A stretch of DNA of 14,422 nucleotides from Clostridia bacterium (GTDB lineage: Bacteria > Bacillota_A > Clostridia > Oscillospirales > CAG-272). The translations under genes and the position numbers were made by a program. This document shows positions 5,521 through 13,194 of the stretch, piece by piece; positions within the stretch are counted from its first letter, which is position 1, and the number at the start of each line of letters is the position of its first letter. The notes under the pieces are model-generated. The model saw only the letters and a program-made list of their open reading frames with translations, searched no databases and was not told where the DNA came from. The DNA lies in assembly GCA_017453335.1 (NCBI GenBank), contig JAFTKI010000029.1, positions 1 to 14,422 of the forward strand, in the 5' to 3' direction.

Positions 5521-6678
5521 GTGAAAAAATCGGTTGCTTTTTTGTTGGTTCTTGTGATGCTGCTTGGCTCTCTTTGCTCTTGCAATGACATCAATGAGGA
5601 TGCGAATATGCCTTCGGATGAGACTACGGTTCCGGATTATGAGGACAAGCCCTCTGATGATGAAAATCTTGAAAAATATAATGCGGCGCTGGCATTACTG
5701 CAGCAAGAAAGGCTTGAAGAAGCCTACACGATCTTTTTGACGCTTCAGGATTACAAGGATGTTTCGGACTATTTGAGCCGCTTTGTCTTTCACCTTGAGA
5801 AGCAGGAGAGCAATTCGCAATACGGTGATTATACAGCTTTCTATGCGTACGATGATTACGGCAGAAGAACTTTTCAAGAAACCGTTTATGCAGATGAAAG
5901 CAAGTCTTACCGCACCAATTATCGATACGATGAGAACGGATTTTTGATTGAGGTGGAGCGAACGCTCGGCTACTTGGCGGGGATTACACGGTATGAGTAC
6001 GATGAGGCAGGCAATCCGATTCGTCAGATCGAACCGAGCGGAGAGACTGTGGAGCTGGAGTATGATAAGTACGGAAATATAACGAAAGTAGTCGGATTGG
6101 GTTATATACAGGAAAGAAAATTCGATGCATCGGGGCGTATGACCGAGAACGTTTTGAAAAATGAGAGCGGCTTTTGGATGGAGACAAAGGTCTACGAATA
6201 TAACGAGCATGGAGAGCTTATAAAAACCACGGTGCACGAAAACGGTGGGGCGTTTTTTACACAAAGTGATTGCCAATTTGAGTATGATGAACAAGGAAAT
6301 AAAATTCGATGCATTTGGAATCAGGCAAGCGGAATGGGCTGGGATCGGGAAGAATGGGAATACGATGCCGAAGGAAATCTGATTCAAAACACGATTTATG
6401 CTTCGAACGGAGAATTTGTTGCTTTTTATTTCGAATATGACGAAAGCGGAAACAAAATTGAAAGGCGTTGTGAAGATGGGACGGGGATTACAAGCTACGT
6501 GTATTATGAATATGATGTCTATGGGAATGTATTGAAGCGTACCATGGTTGAGCAAGATCCTGCGATTGAGGATGATATTGCCGTTTATACGTATCGGCTG
6601 TGTTATAAGCCCGATTTGATTTCTTTGGGAGAAGATCCTACGCTGGAGCTGCCTGAAGAAATGGTTGGGAGGGGCTGA
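5521..6678 (+). CDS. Lipoprotein with a TPR-like segment and YD repeats
   Basis: 385 aa. GTG at 5521 is chosen because GGAGG (5510-5514) lies 6 nt upstream and the protein then starts with Lys-Lys and a hydrophobic signal; the upstream in-frame TTG at 5506 overlaps the ribosome binding site. Residues 1-21 form a lipoprotein signal (KKSVAFLLVLVMLLGSLCSC, likely lipidated Cys21). An acidic Ser/Asp/Glu-rich linker follows (about 22-49), then a helical TPR-like unit (about 50-90, YNAALALLQQERLEEAYTIFLTLQDYKDVSDYL). Next come about eight YD-type units of ~20-25 residues, each with a Y/F-x-Y/F-D-x-x-G-N core (for example YEYDEAGNPI, FEYDEQGNKI, WEYDAEGNLI, YEYDVYGNVL). YD repeats form a beta-shell in Rhs and tc-toxin proteins, but no toxin core or RHS repeat-associated C-terminus is present. 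It is probably a surface-anchored protein of unknown function, transcribed alone. Confidence 0.88.
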   Translation: MKKSVAFLLVLVMLLGSLCSCNDINEDANMPSDETTVPDYEDKPSDDENLEKYNAALALLQQERLEEAYTIFLTLQDYKDVSDYLSRFVFHLEKQESNSQYGDYTAFYAYDDYGRRTFQETVYADESKSYRTNYRYDENGFLIEVERTLGYLAGITRYEYDEAGNPIRQIEPSGETVELEYDKYGNITKVVGLGYIQERKFDASGRMTENVLKNESGFWMETKVYEYNEHGELIKTTVHENGGAFFTQSDCQFEYDEQGNKIRCIWNQASGMGWDREEWEYDAEGNLIQNTIYASNGEFVAFYFEYDESGNKIERRCEDGTGITSYVYYEYDVYGNVLKRTMVEQDPAIEDDIAVYTYRLCYKPDLISLGEDPTLELPEEMVGRG

Positions 6679-6719
6679 GGTGAGAGTAATTTTTGCCTAT
6701 GATCCAAGAAAACCATTGA

Positions 6720-6772
6720 AGGCGATAGAGTGATGTCCGTAAAGACGTCACTTTATTGCCTCGTTTTTTTTT
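6720..6772 (+). terminator. Strong intrinsic terminator after the lipoprotein
   Basis: An 18-bp uninterrupted stem (6720-6737 with 6744-6761, three G-U pairs, loop CGTAAA) is followed by nine T (6764-6772). It separates the lipoprotein from the glycan-related unit downstream. Confidence 0.95.
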
Positions 6773-6822
6773 GGTAAATCCTGCAACGAATGTTGTAAAA
6801 CTTGCTTTTTTGTGCGTTTCGG

Positions 6823-6851
6823 TTGACAGAAGTTCTCTTTTGCTTTATAAT
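6823..6851 (+). promoter_or_regulatory. Sigma-A-type promoter of the glycan two-gene unit
   Basis: TTGACA (6823-6828), a 17-bp spacer and TATAAT (6846-6851), both exact consensus. GGAGG (6875-6879) precedes the ATG at 6884. No obvious operator is seen, though substrate control would be expected. Confidence 0.9.
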
Positions 6852-6883
6852 TTATAGAGTGATGGATTCAAATCGGAGGACGT

Positions 6884-8554
6884 ATGAAGGAAACGTATAT
6901 TGGATTGATGGAGCGTGCGCTGTCTGCCTATTCCATGACACATATCGAGCGATATTTCGAAGAGGTCAAGAAGCGCGGACTGACCGAGCACGGCTTTCCC
7001 CGTCTTACCGCGAATATCGGCATTCTGATCGCCCATGGAAGACGGTGCGATTTGATGCAGACGTTCCTTGATATGATGGAATTTTGTTGCAAGACGATTC
7101 CAACGGTCAAGGCGGCGAACGATTTTTCCGTCAGGGAAATCGTTTCCTGTATCCAAGAGCTGGAGCAAAGCGGTGCTGTGGATACAATGGCAATCGGGCG
7201 TTGGAAAGGGTATCTTGCATCGATCGAACCCACGACCTGCTATAATCAATATGCAACGCAACCGACCGATCGCGTAAAAAACTGGGCTCTTTTTACTGCT
7301 GTAAGTGAGTTTTTCAGGCTTCGAACGGGGATCGGCGGCTCCGAAGAATTTATTGACACACAGCTTGCTTCTCAGCTTCAGTGGATGGATGAAAACGGGA
7401 TGTATATGGACGCGCAAGGGGAGACCCATCACCCGATTCTATACGATCTGGCGCCGCGCGGCTTGTTTTCGATGCTGCTGAACGCGGGCTATCGGGGGCG
7501 CTACTATCGGGAGATCGACGTGCTTTTGCAACGCGCGGGGCTTTTGACGCTGGAGATGCAATCTCCGAACGGTGAAGTTGCGTTTGGCGGGCGGAGCAAT
7601 CAGTTCGTTCACAACGAGCCTTGGATGATCGCGATCTTCGAATATGAGGCGCATCGGTATGCCAAGGAAGGGAATGGAGCGCTTGCACGCACGTTCAAGG
7701 CTGCGGCACAGAGGGCTTTGGCTGTTACCGAACACTGGCTGTCTTTGGAACCGATTTACCACGTCAAGAATCGCTTCCCGACTGAAACGAGGTATGGGTG
7801 CGAGGAATACGCTTATTTTGACAAATACATGATCACCGTTGCATCGAATTTGTACGCCGCTTACCTATTGTGCGACGATACGGTTCCCGTGGGAGAAGAG
7901 CCCGATGATCTGCCTGTCGTAGCTGTGACATCGGCGCATTTTCATAAGCTCTTTTTGAAGGCGGGCGGCTACGGTCTTGAATTTGATCTGAATGCAGATC
8001 CGCACTACGACGCCTGTGGGCTTGGAAGAGTACACAAGGTCGGCGCGCCCTCGGCGATCTGCCTCTCGATTCCGTGTCCCGCGGAGCCGAATTACACCGT
8101 GGATATTGAAAAGCCTGTGGGGGCGTCCCTTTGCCCCGGTGTGCGTGTGGGCGGGGAGTGGAAATTTGCCACCGATTTGGGTGCAAAAATTTTGGATACG
8201 TTTCGGGATGAGCGTTCTGCAAGCGCTGTGCTCAGCACCTCCTTTGCGGAAGGAGAGGAGGTCACTTCAACCTATACGGTGAATGGGGATGGCGTTAAAA
8301 TAGAGGTGGCAGGGGATGGCGATATTGCATTTATGCTTCCCGTGTTTTCCTTTGACGGAGAAGCGTATTCGGACATCAGGCTTGACGGAAACGTACTCAG
8401 CGTTTTCTATCAGGATTGGATTTGCCGCTATACCGCTGACGGAGACCTCCTTGACGGCAAAATTTTGGCGGCGAATCGCAACGGCTACTATAAAACGTAT
8501 TTTGCGACTGCAAAAAAACGATTGCATATCAGGATTGATATCATGCACGTATAA
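6884..8554 (+). CDS. Putative intracellular glycan-active alpha-toroid protein
   Basis: 556 aa, with a strong GGAGG 4 nt ahead of the ATG. No signal peptide or membrane segment is seen, so it should be cytoplasmic. The N-terminal ~350 residues look all-helical with paired aromatic/Gly motifs, as in (alpha/alpha)-toroid glycan enzymes: NWALFTAVSEFFR (133-145), QWMDENGMYMD...THHPILYDLAPR (166-192), and GGRSNQFVHNEPW (235-247). The C-terminal ~200 residues look beta-rich (FHKLFLKAGGYGLEFDL... to the end). A toroid followed by a beta-sandwich is the layout of heparinase II/III-like lyases and several glycoside hydrolase families. It is followed after 22 bp by a heparinase II/III-family gene, so they are probably co-transcribed and act on the same substrate. 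The exact family (hydrolase, lyase or non-catalytic) cannot be set by eye. Confidence 0.75.
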   Translation: MKETYIGLMERALSAYSMTHIERYFEEVKKRGLTEHGFPRLTANIGILIAHGRRCDLMQTFLDMMEFCCKTIPTVKAANDFSVREIVSCIQELEQSGAVDTMAIGRWKGYLASIEPTTCYNQYATQPTDRVKNWALFTAVSEFFRLRTGIGGSEEFIDTQLASQLQWMDENGMYMDAQGETHHPILYDLAPRGLFSMLLNAGYRGRYYREIDVLLQRAGLLTLEMQSPNGEVAFGGRSNQFVHNEPWMIAIFEYEAHRYAKEGNGALARTFKAAAQRALAVTEHWLSLEPIYHVKNRFPTETRYGCEEYAYFDKYMITVASNLYAAYLLCDDTVPVGEEPDDLPVVAVTSAHFHKLFLKAGGYGLEFDLNADPHYDACGLGRVHKVGAPSAICLSIPCPAEPNYTVDIEKPVGASLCPGVRVGGEWKFATDLGAKILDTFRDERSASAVLSTSFAEGEEVTSTYTVNGDGVKIEVAGDGDIAFMLPVFSFDGEAYSDIRLDGNVLSVFYQDWICRYTADGDLLDGKILAANRNGYYKTYFATAKKRLHIRIDIMHV

Positions 8555-8576
8555 AAATATTTTGACGAGGTAAAAA

Positions 8577-10313
8577 ATGGGAACGGTTTATACGTATGAG
8601 CATTTGAAGGGGATTCTCGCGACCGCGCGCGGGCAAAGCCTTGTGGCACAGGCGCGCGAGACGTATGGCGCGCTGTTTGAGGGAACGCCCATCGAACGCC
8701 CGACCTATGCGGATTTTATGCATATTTTTGATGAGGGCGGGGATACCGCCGTGTGTGATCAGATCGACGTTCGCCGCAAGCTCCGCTTTTTCTGCTTGCA
8801 GGTTCTCTCTCTCGACGACGATCGGTACATCGGAGACTTGGAGGAAATGATCGCCGAGTTTTGCTCGCAGTACGCATGGTTTTCCTCGTATCACCACAGA
8901 GACGACGTCAATCAGACGTTTGATTACGAGCAGATCGATCTGGATACTGCCTTTATGAGCACGGCACTCAGCTTTACCTACGCGGTGATGAAGGACAAGC
9001 TGCGCAACGATATCAAGATCCGCATCCGCCGCGAGCTGGAGCGCCGCGTGATTCTGCCCTTTGAGAACAATCCCACCTATTTCGGGCTTGGAAACACCCC
9101 CAAAAGCAACTGGATTGCGTGTCAGACGATGGGCACGGCATATGCGTATCTGTTCGTGTTCCCCGAGCGACTTCCGCTCGTGAAGAAAAAGCTGTTTGAT
9201 TCTATTGAGGCGTATCTCAGCGGCTTAGCAGAGGATGGCTACTGTTCGGAGGGCTACGGGTATTGGTACCACGGCTTTGGACAGCTTGCGGCGTTTTTAG
9301 AGACGTACGGCGACGTGACGGGCGAGGACCTGTCGTTTGTCGTAAACCGCCCGAAGGTGCAAAATTGTCTTGCATTCGGTCGCGCGGCGGTGCTGAAGGA
9401 TGGCTTTGGGTTGCCCTTTGCAGACCATCAGGACACGCAGCTCGAGCCGCTTTCGAACGAGTTTTATCACATTGCGTACCGTCGGGTGTTCGGGGAAAAA
9501 TTCGTACCGTACGATGTGTATGACGGCACGCGTCTTTTTGTAAAGGATGAAAACGGCATGCCGCGTGCGAACGGTCTGATCCGAACCGACTGCGCCTACC
9601 GTCGCATTTTTGCGCTGACGCTGTTTGAAGGGGAGCGCGCAGGCGGCGTGGTGGAGAACGGAACGGCGATCTTTCCGCTGGGCGGCGCGTTTATCGCGAA
9701 CCGCGACCGCTATTCCATCGTTGCCAAGGCGGGGCACAACGACGAAAACCACAACCACAACGATATTGGAACCTTTGCGTTTTTCGCAAACGGGAAGCGG
9801 ATCTTTCCCGACGTGCGCGCGCATAAGTACGACGCGAGCTATTTCGACGACCGCTACCGCTACAGCGACGAGGTCTTTGCGGCGGGCTCGCAGGGGCACA
9901 GCGTGCCGATCCTGGACGGAAAGAATCAGATGTACGGCGCCGACTATAAGGGCGTGATCACGGAAGGCACGGACGATGTGTTTGAGGTCAATCTTTCGGG
10001 CGCTTACGACACCGACGTCAGCACACTGAAGGTGCGGTACGAGCTGTGCGAGGATCGCGTGAAAATCAAATATAGCATCGACGAGCCGCAAGCGCACGCG
10101 CTGAAGCTCCGCTTTATCGCGGAATATGAGCCGCGCGAAATCGACGGCGGCTTTGAGGTCGAGGGTGTTAAGCTGATCAGTATGCAGGGCTTGCCCGCTG
10201 TAGCAAAGCGTGTCGATTATCGCGGACATCTGAAGGACGTCACGGTCTACACGCTCGACTTTGACGCGGGGAGCATCAAGCGCGGAATGTTTGACTTTGA
10301 GATTCAGCTTTGA
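8577..10313 (+). CDS. Heparinase II/III-family protein (predicted polysaccharide or oligosaccharide lyase)
   Basis: 578 aa, second gene of a two-gene unit (22-bp gap). The ribosome binding site is modest (acgagg, 8565-8570). The protein has an alpha-toroid N-terminal half and a beta-sandwich C-terminal half. Family hallmarks are visible: TPKSNWIACQTMG (174-186), with the Asn178-Trp179 pair; EDGYCSEGYGYWYHGFG (219-235), carrying the tyrosines near the active site; and KAGHNDENHNHNDIGTFAFF (384-403), the canonical heparinase II/III beta-sheet motif with histidines 387, 392 and 394. These enzymes break uronic-acid-linked glycans by beta-elimination. No signal peptide is present, so it likely works on imported oligosaccharides. 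GC and codon use are higher than in the 1-6 kb genes. The substrate (glycosaminoglycan, alginate-like or other uronate glycan) is not fixed by the sequence. Confidence 0.88.
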   Translation: MGTVYTYEHLKGILATARGQSLVAQARETYGALFEGTPIERPTYADFMHIFDEGGDTAVCDQIDVRRKLRFFCLQVLSLDDDRYIGDLEEMIAEFCSQYAWFSSYHHRDDVNQTFDYEQIDLDTAFMSTALSFTYAVMKDKLRNDIKIRIRRELERRVILPFENNPTYFGLGNTPKSNWIACQTMGTAYAYLFVFPERLPLVKKKLFDSIEAYLSGLAEDGYCSEGYGYWYHGFGQLAAFLETYGDVTGEDLSFVVNRPKVQNCLAFGRAAVLKDGFGLPFADHQDTQLEPLSNEFYHIAYRRVFGEKFVPYDVYDGTRLFVKDENGMPRANGLIRTDCAYRRIFALTLFEGERAGGVVENGTAIFPLGGAFIANRDRYSIVAKAGHNDENHNHNDIGTFAFFANGKRIFPDVRAHKYDASYFDDRYRYSDEVFAAGSQGHSVPILDGKNQMYGADYKGVITEGTDDVFEVNLSGAYDTDVSTLKVRYELCEDRVKIKYSIDEPQAHALKLRFIAEYEPREIDGGFEVEGVKLISMQGLPAVAKRVDYRGHLKDVTVYTLDFDAGSIKRGMFDFEIQL

Positions 10314-10401
10314 GACGCTGTACGGAGGACATCTCCATCAACGGAAGGAAGAGGTGCATGGGGGGATCTCTGACAGAGAACGGATCCGCTGCCCACAGCT
10401 C

Positions 10402-10430
10402 TTGACAATCTCAAACGGATATGCTATAAT
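10402..10430 (+). promoter_or_regulatory. Extended -10 promoter of the fucose mutarotase gene
   Basis: TTGACA (10402-10407), a 17-bp spacer and TGCTATAAT (10422-10430), which is a TATAAT -10 with a TGn extension. This is a very strong predicted promoter. The ribosome binding site AGAGG lies at 10452-10456. Confidence 0.9.
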
Positions 10431-10466
10431 GAACCTATCCATGAAGCAAAAGAGAGGAATGAAACG

Positions 10467-10904
10467 ATGTTAAAAGGAATTCCGAAGATCTTATCCCCCG
10501 AATTGCTCAAAATTCTGTGTGAAATGGGGCATGGCGACACGATAGTGATCGCAGATGGAAATTTCCCTGCGGAATCGATGGGGAAGGATGCGAAGGTCGT
10601 TCGCTGTGACGGACACGGCGGCGTGGAGCTGTTGGACGCCATTTTACAGTTGTTTCCTTTGGATACCTACGTCGCGTCCCCCGTTACCCTGATGGAGGTG
10701 GTTTCGGGCGATCCCGTGGAAACGCCGATCTGGGACGAGTATACACGCGTTATCCAAAAATATGACGCACGCGGTGCGGACACGATCGGATACGTAGAAC
10801 GATTCGCGTATTACGAGCAGGCGAAGAAGGCGTATGCGGTCATTGCCACGGGTGAAGGGGCGCTTTATGCCAACGTGATCCTGCAAAAGGGCGTTATCGC
10901 TTGA
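10467..10904 (+). CDS. fucU: L-fucose mutarotase (RbsD/FucU family)
   Basis: 145 aa, close to the ~140 aa usual for FucU. It opens MLKGIPKILSPELLKILCEMGHGD and has the family's GHGD motif (22-25), ADGNFPAESMG, and the C-terminal block ERFAYYEQAKKAYAVIATGE followed by YANVILQKGV, which is closer to FucU than to RbsD. FucU interconverts alpha- and beta-L-fucose for entry to cytoplasmic fucose isomerase, and it acts as a multimer. The start is ATG 10467 with AGAGG 10 nt upstream. It is separated by 153 bp and its own strong promoter from the heparinase-like gene, so it may be co-functional but not in the same transcript. No fucose isomerase, kinase or aldolase is in the window. Confidence 0.93.
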   Translation: MLKGIPKILSPELLKILCEMGHGDTIVIADGNFPAESMGKDAKVVRCDGHGGVELLDAILQLFPLDTYVASPVTLMEVVSGDPVETPIWDEYTRVIQKYDARGADTIGYVERFAYYEQAKKAYAVIATGEGALYANVILQKGVIA

Positions 10905-10934
10905 CGCTGATCTGCGCGTTTCCAAGACTTACAT

Positions 10935-10963
10935 TTGCAATTGACCGCTATATGTGGTATAAT
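10935..10963 (+). promoter_or_regulatory. Extended -10 promoter of the LysM-CAP gene
   Basis: TTGCAA (10935-10940) lies 17 bp from TATAAT (10958-10963), which has a TGG extension (10955-10957). The nearer TTGACC (10941-10946) is only 11 bp from the -10 and is not a usable -35. Transcription would start about 10969-10971, at the foot of the leader hairpin. Confidence 0.8.
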
Positions 10964-10968
10964 AGATA

Positions 10969-10998
10969 CGGGAGATAGGAGATGCTGCCTATCTCCCG
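10969..10998 (+). promoter_or_regulatory. 5' leader hairpin of the LysM-CAP mRNA
   Basis: CGGGAGATAGG (10969-10979) pairs perfectly with CCTATCTCCCG (10988-10998) around loop AGATGCTG. Four more pairs lie outside an A-A mismatch (AGAT 10964-10967 with ATCT 11000-11003), but the left part of these is upstream of the likely transcription start. The stem places a stable hairpin at the very 5' end of the mRNA, 12 nt before GGAGG (11011-11015). It may stabilise the mRNA or bind a factor. No T-run follows, so it is not a terminator. Confidence 0.7.
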
Positions 10999-11023
10999 AA
11001 TCTATTTTACGGAGGTGCAACGA

Positions 11024-11632
11024 ATGAAAAAAACAGTTGCTTTTCTTTTGACGCTCGCAATGCTTGCCGTGCTTCTCACGCTCGGCGCGGCGGCGGCTAC
11101 GACGCATACGGTCGTACGCGGGGATACGATGTGGAAGCTGGCGGTTCGATACGAAATCGGATTGCGTGAGATCAAAGACGCGAATCCGCAGATTTCGAAT
11201 CCGAATCTGATCTACCCCGGGCAGGTGTTGAACATTCCTTCGAATGATGCTACCGTGCTTCGCTATGAGCAGGAGGTTGTTCGCCTTGTCAATGAGATCC
11301 GAGTGCAAAACGGACTCAAGGAGCTGACGCATCATTGGGAATTGAGCCGTGTCGCACGCTATAAGTCGCAGGATATGAGAGACAACCGATATTTTTCTCA
11401 TACCAGCCCCGTATACGGTTCGCCTTTTGAGATGATCCGAAATTTTGGGATTACATACAGAAGTGCGGGGGAGAATATCGCAAGAGGGCAGACGAGTCCG
11501 CAGGCGGTTGTGAATGCCTGGATGAATTCCGCAGGGCACCGCGCGAACATTTTGAATGCGTCCTTCACGCAGATCGGTGTAGGTTACGTTGCCGACGGAA
11601 ATTATTGGACGCAAATGTTTATCGGGAAATAA
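11024..11632 (+). CDS. Secreted LysM and CAP (YkwD/SCP-like) domain protein
   Basis: 202 aa. ATG 11024 is chosen because GGAGG (11011-11015) lies 8 nt upstream and the protein then opens with a signal peptide (about 1-25: KKTVAFLLTLAMLAVLLTLG then AAAA); the in-frame ATG at 10982 is inside the leader hairpin. Residues about 27-72 are one LysM domain (HTVVRGDTMWKLAVRYEIGL...NPNLIYPGQVLNIP) that binds peptidoglycan or related glycans. Residues about 80-202 are a CAP/SCP domain with the expected His126 (YFSH), Glu150 (AGEN) and His172 (SAGHRANIL). This architecture occurs in Bacillota cell-wall and spore-coat proteins such as the YkwD and SafA groups. The biochemical role of bacterial CAP domains is not well settled. 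It is transcribed alone. Confidence 0.92.
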   Translation: MKKTVAFLLTLAMLAVLLTLGAAAATTHTVVRGDTMWKLAVRYEIGLREIKDANPQISNPNLIYPGQVLNIPSNDATVLRYEQEVVRLVNEIRVQNGLKELTHHWELSRVARYKSQDMRDNRYFSHTSPVYGSPFEMIRNFGITYRSAGENIARGQTSPQAVVNAWMNSAGHRANILNASFTQIGVGYVADGNYWTQMFIGK

Positions 11633-11641
11633 AGTTGGCTC

Positions 11642-11670
11642 TTGACTTTTTCCGAAAAGGAAGATATAAT
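11642..11670 (+). promoter_or_regulatory. Sigma-A-type promoter of the amidohydrolase gene
   Basis: TTGACT (11642-11647), a 17-bp spacer and TATAAT (11665-11670), starting 10 bp after the LysM-CAP stop codon. CGGAGG at 11699-11704 serves the ATG at 11710. Confidence 0.85.
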
Positions 11671-11709
11671 AGGATTGTTGGATCAAAACATATCATTTCG
11701 GAGGCGTGT

Positions 11710-13047
11710 ATGCAAAGCATTATCAAGGCAGTGGATCAAAACAGAGACAGAATTTTGGCGGCGGAGCGCTATATCTGGGCGCATCCCGAAACGGGCTACA
11801 GAGAAGTTGAAACCTCGAAGTATCTGGAGGAGCAGTTTCGCTCGCTGGGCTATGATTTGGTCAAGCCGGATGGACTGACGGGCTTTTGCACCGAGGTTGA
11901 TACGGGGAAAGCGGGACCGACGCTCCTGATTCTGGGAGAGCTGGATTCGATCCTCTGTCCCGCGCATCCCGAGGCTGACCCCGCAACGGGCGCTGTGCAT
12001 TCCTGCGGACATAATATCCAGTGCGCGGCACTGCTTGGCGTGGCGGCTGCCTTGCGCGATCCCGCCGTGACGGAGGATTTAAGTGGGAAGATCCGTTTGT
12101 GTGCCGTTCCCGCCGAGGAGCTTTTGGAGATCGAGTACCGCTCGCAACTCAAGGCAGAAGGAAAGATCAAATATTTCGGCGGTAAGAGCGAATTTCTCTC
12201 GCGCGGTATGTTCGACGGTGTGGATCTGGCGTTCATGGTGCACGCGACGACCGACTATTTCTCGGTGCGTGGCGGCTCGGTCGGCTGTATCGCAAAAACG
12301 GTTACCTACCGAGGTAAGGCGGCGCACGCAGGCGGCGCGCCCTGGGACGGTAACAATGCGCTTTACGCGGCAAACTGCGGACTGAACGCGATCAACGCGA
12401 TCCGCGAGACCTTCAAGGATCAGGATCTGATCCGCGTTCATCCCATCATCACCTGCGGCGGCGCGATGGTCAACGCGATCCCCGGCATCGTGACGATGGA
12501 AAGCTACGTGCGCGGTCGCACCTTTGAGGCGATCGTTGCGGCGAATGGGCGTGTGAACCGCGCTTTGATCGGCGCGGCGCTGTCGCTTGGCACGAACGTG
12601 GATATCGTGGATATTCCCGGGTACGCACCCTTGGAAAATGATCGGACGATGATGCGTCTGGCACAGCAGGCCTATGCAATGCTGTCTCCCGACGAGCCCT
12701 TTGGTTACACCGAGCAATCCGATACGGGAAGCACGGATATCGGCGACCTGTCTCGCCTGATGCCTGTCCTGCATGCCTTTGCTCCCGGCGCTACGGGAAC
12801 GCCGCACGGTAGTGATTACTTTATCACCGACCCCGAGCGCGCTTGCGTGACCAACGCGAAGTGGCAATTGGTGATGGTCAAGCTGTTGCTTGAAAACGGC
12901 GCAACGCGCGCACGCGAGATCGTTGACGCATATGAGCCGCAGTTCGCGACGGCAAAGGAATATCTTGATTACGTGGATGCTTTGAATGCGCGCGGTGATC
13001 GCCTGACCTACCGCGAGAACGGAACGGTCGAGGCAAAATTGAATTGA
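11710..13047 (+). CDS. M20-family metallo-amidohydrolase (AbgB/M20D-like)
   Basis: 445 aa. The start at ATG 11710 is preferred to longer readings because CGGAGG (11699-11704) lies 5 nt upstream and the promoter sits between 11642 and 11670. The M20 metal site is complete: GELDS with Asp79, HSCGHN with Cys99 and His101, PAEE with Glu136-Glu137, His178 (MVHATTD), and a C-terminal His366 (TPHGSDYF). The lid or dimer domain begins with KAAHAGGAPWDGNNAL (about 203-218). Cys in the HxCGHN motif and overall layout fit M20D enzymes, which remove amino acids or acyl groups from amide-linked substrates such as p-aminobenzoyl-glutamate. The substrate is not known here. No signal peptide is seen, so it is cytoplasmic. 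It stands alone, with the IS3 element inserted about 90 bp after its stop. Confidence 0.9.
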   Translation: MQSIIKAVDQNRDRILAAERYIWAHPETGYREVETSKYLEEQFRSLGYDLVKPDGLTGFCTEVDTGKAGPTLLILGELDSILCPAHPEADPATGAVHSCGHNIQCAALLGVAAALRDPAVTEDLSGKIRLCAVPAEELLEIEYRSQLKAEGKIKYFGGKSEFLSRGMFDGVDLAFMVHATTDYFSVRGGSVGCIAKTVTYRGKAAHAGGAPWDGNNALYAANCGLNAINAIRETFKDQDLIRVHPIITCGGAMVNAIPGIVTMESYVRGRTFEAIVAANGRVNRALIGAALSLGTNVDIVDIPGYAPLENDRTMMRLAQQAYAMLSPDEPFGYTEQSDTGSTDIGDLSRLMPVLHAFAPGATGTPHGSDYFITDPERACVTNAKWQLVMVKLLLENGATRAREIVDAYEPQFATAKEYLDYVDALNARGDRLTYRENGTVEAKLN

Positions 13048-13070
13048 GAAAAAAGCGAAGCGCAAACAGA

Positions 13071-13091
13071 GCAAATTGACAAGCAATTTGC
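13071..13091 (+). repeat. Hairpin between the amidohydrolase and the IS3 element
   Basis: GCAAATTG (13071-13078) pairs with CAATTTGC (13084-13091) over loop ACAAG, 24 bp after the amidohydrolase stop. There is no T-run after it, so as it stands it is a poor terminator. It may be a processing or 3'-protecting stem. Confidence 0.45.
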
Positions 13092-13145
13092 ACGGGTTGG
13101 ATTCGGAACGTGTACAAAAAAGAACAGCCTACCACAGTTGAACAA

Positions 13146-13162
13146 GTCCGTTAAAAACGGAC
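13146..13162 (+). repeat. Hairpin in the left end of the IS3 element
   Basis: GTCCGTT (13146-13152) pairs with AACGGAC (13156-13162), with a three-base loop. It lies within the left terminal repeat and could block incoming transcription or form part of the transposase binding region. Confidence 0.5.
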
Positions 13163-13164
13163 AA

Positions 13165-13194
13165 TAGACAAAACCCCCCTTGATGTGGTAGAAT
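13165..13194 (+). promoter_or_regulatory. Predicted IS3 transposase promoter
   Basis: TAGACA (13165-13170), an 18-bp spacer and TAGAAT (13189-13194). Transcription from here would start near 13200, just past the 5' arm of the hairpin at 13175-13215. The hexamers are moderate matches. Confidence 0.5.

Noticed and set aside
5695..6555. A 286-codon minus-strand frame opposite the YD-repeat protein
   Set aside because: It arises from the repetitive coding sequence on the plus strand and lacks start signals.
5521..6678. The YD-repeat protein as an Rhs toxin or polymorphic effector
   Set aside because: There is no RHS core, no conserved cleavage motif and no toxin or immunity gene next to it. It ends in a strong terminator.
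9297..10229. A 310-codon open frame on the minus strand opposite the heparinase-like gene
   Set aside because: The plus-strand gene has clear family motifs. The opposite frame is a shadow of GC-rich codons and has no family features.
10941..10963. TTGACC as the -35 of the LysM-CAP promoter
   Set aside because: It is only 11 bp from the TATAAT, too close. TTGCAA at 10935 gives the proper 17-bp spacing.
12079..13086. A 335-codon open frame on the minus strand opposite the amidohydrolase
   Set aside because: The plus-strand gene carries the full M20 metal site. The minus-strand translation is basic and featureless.
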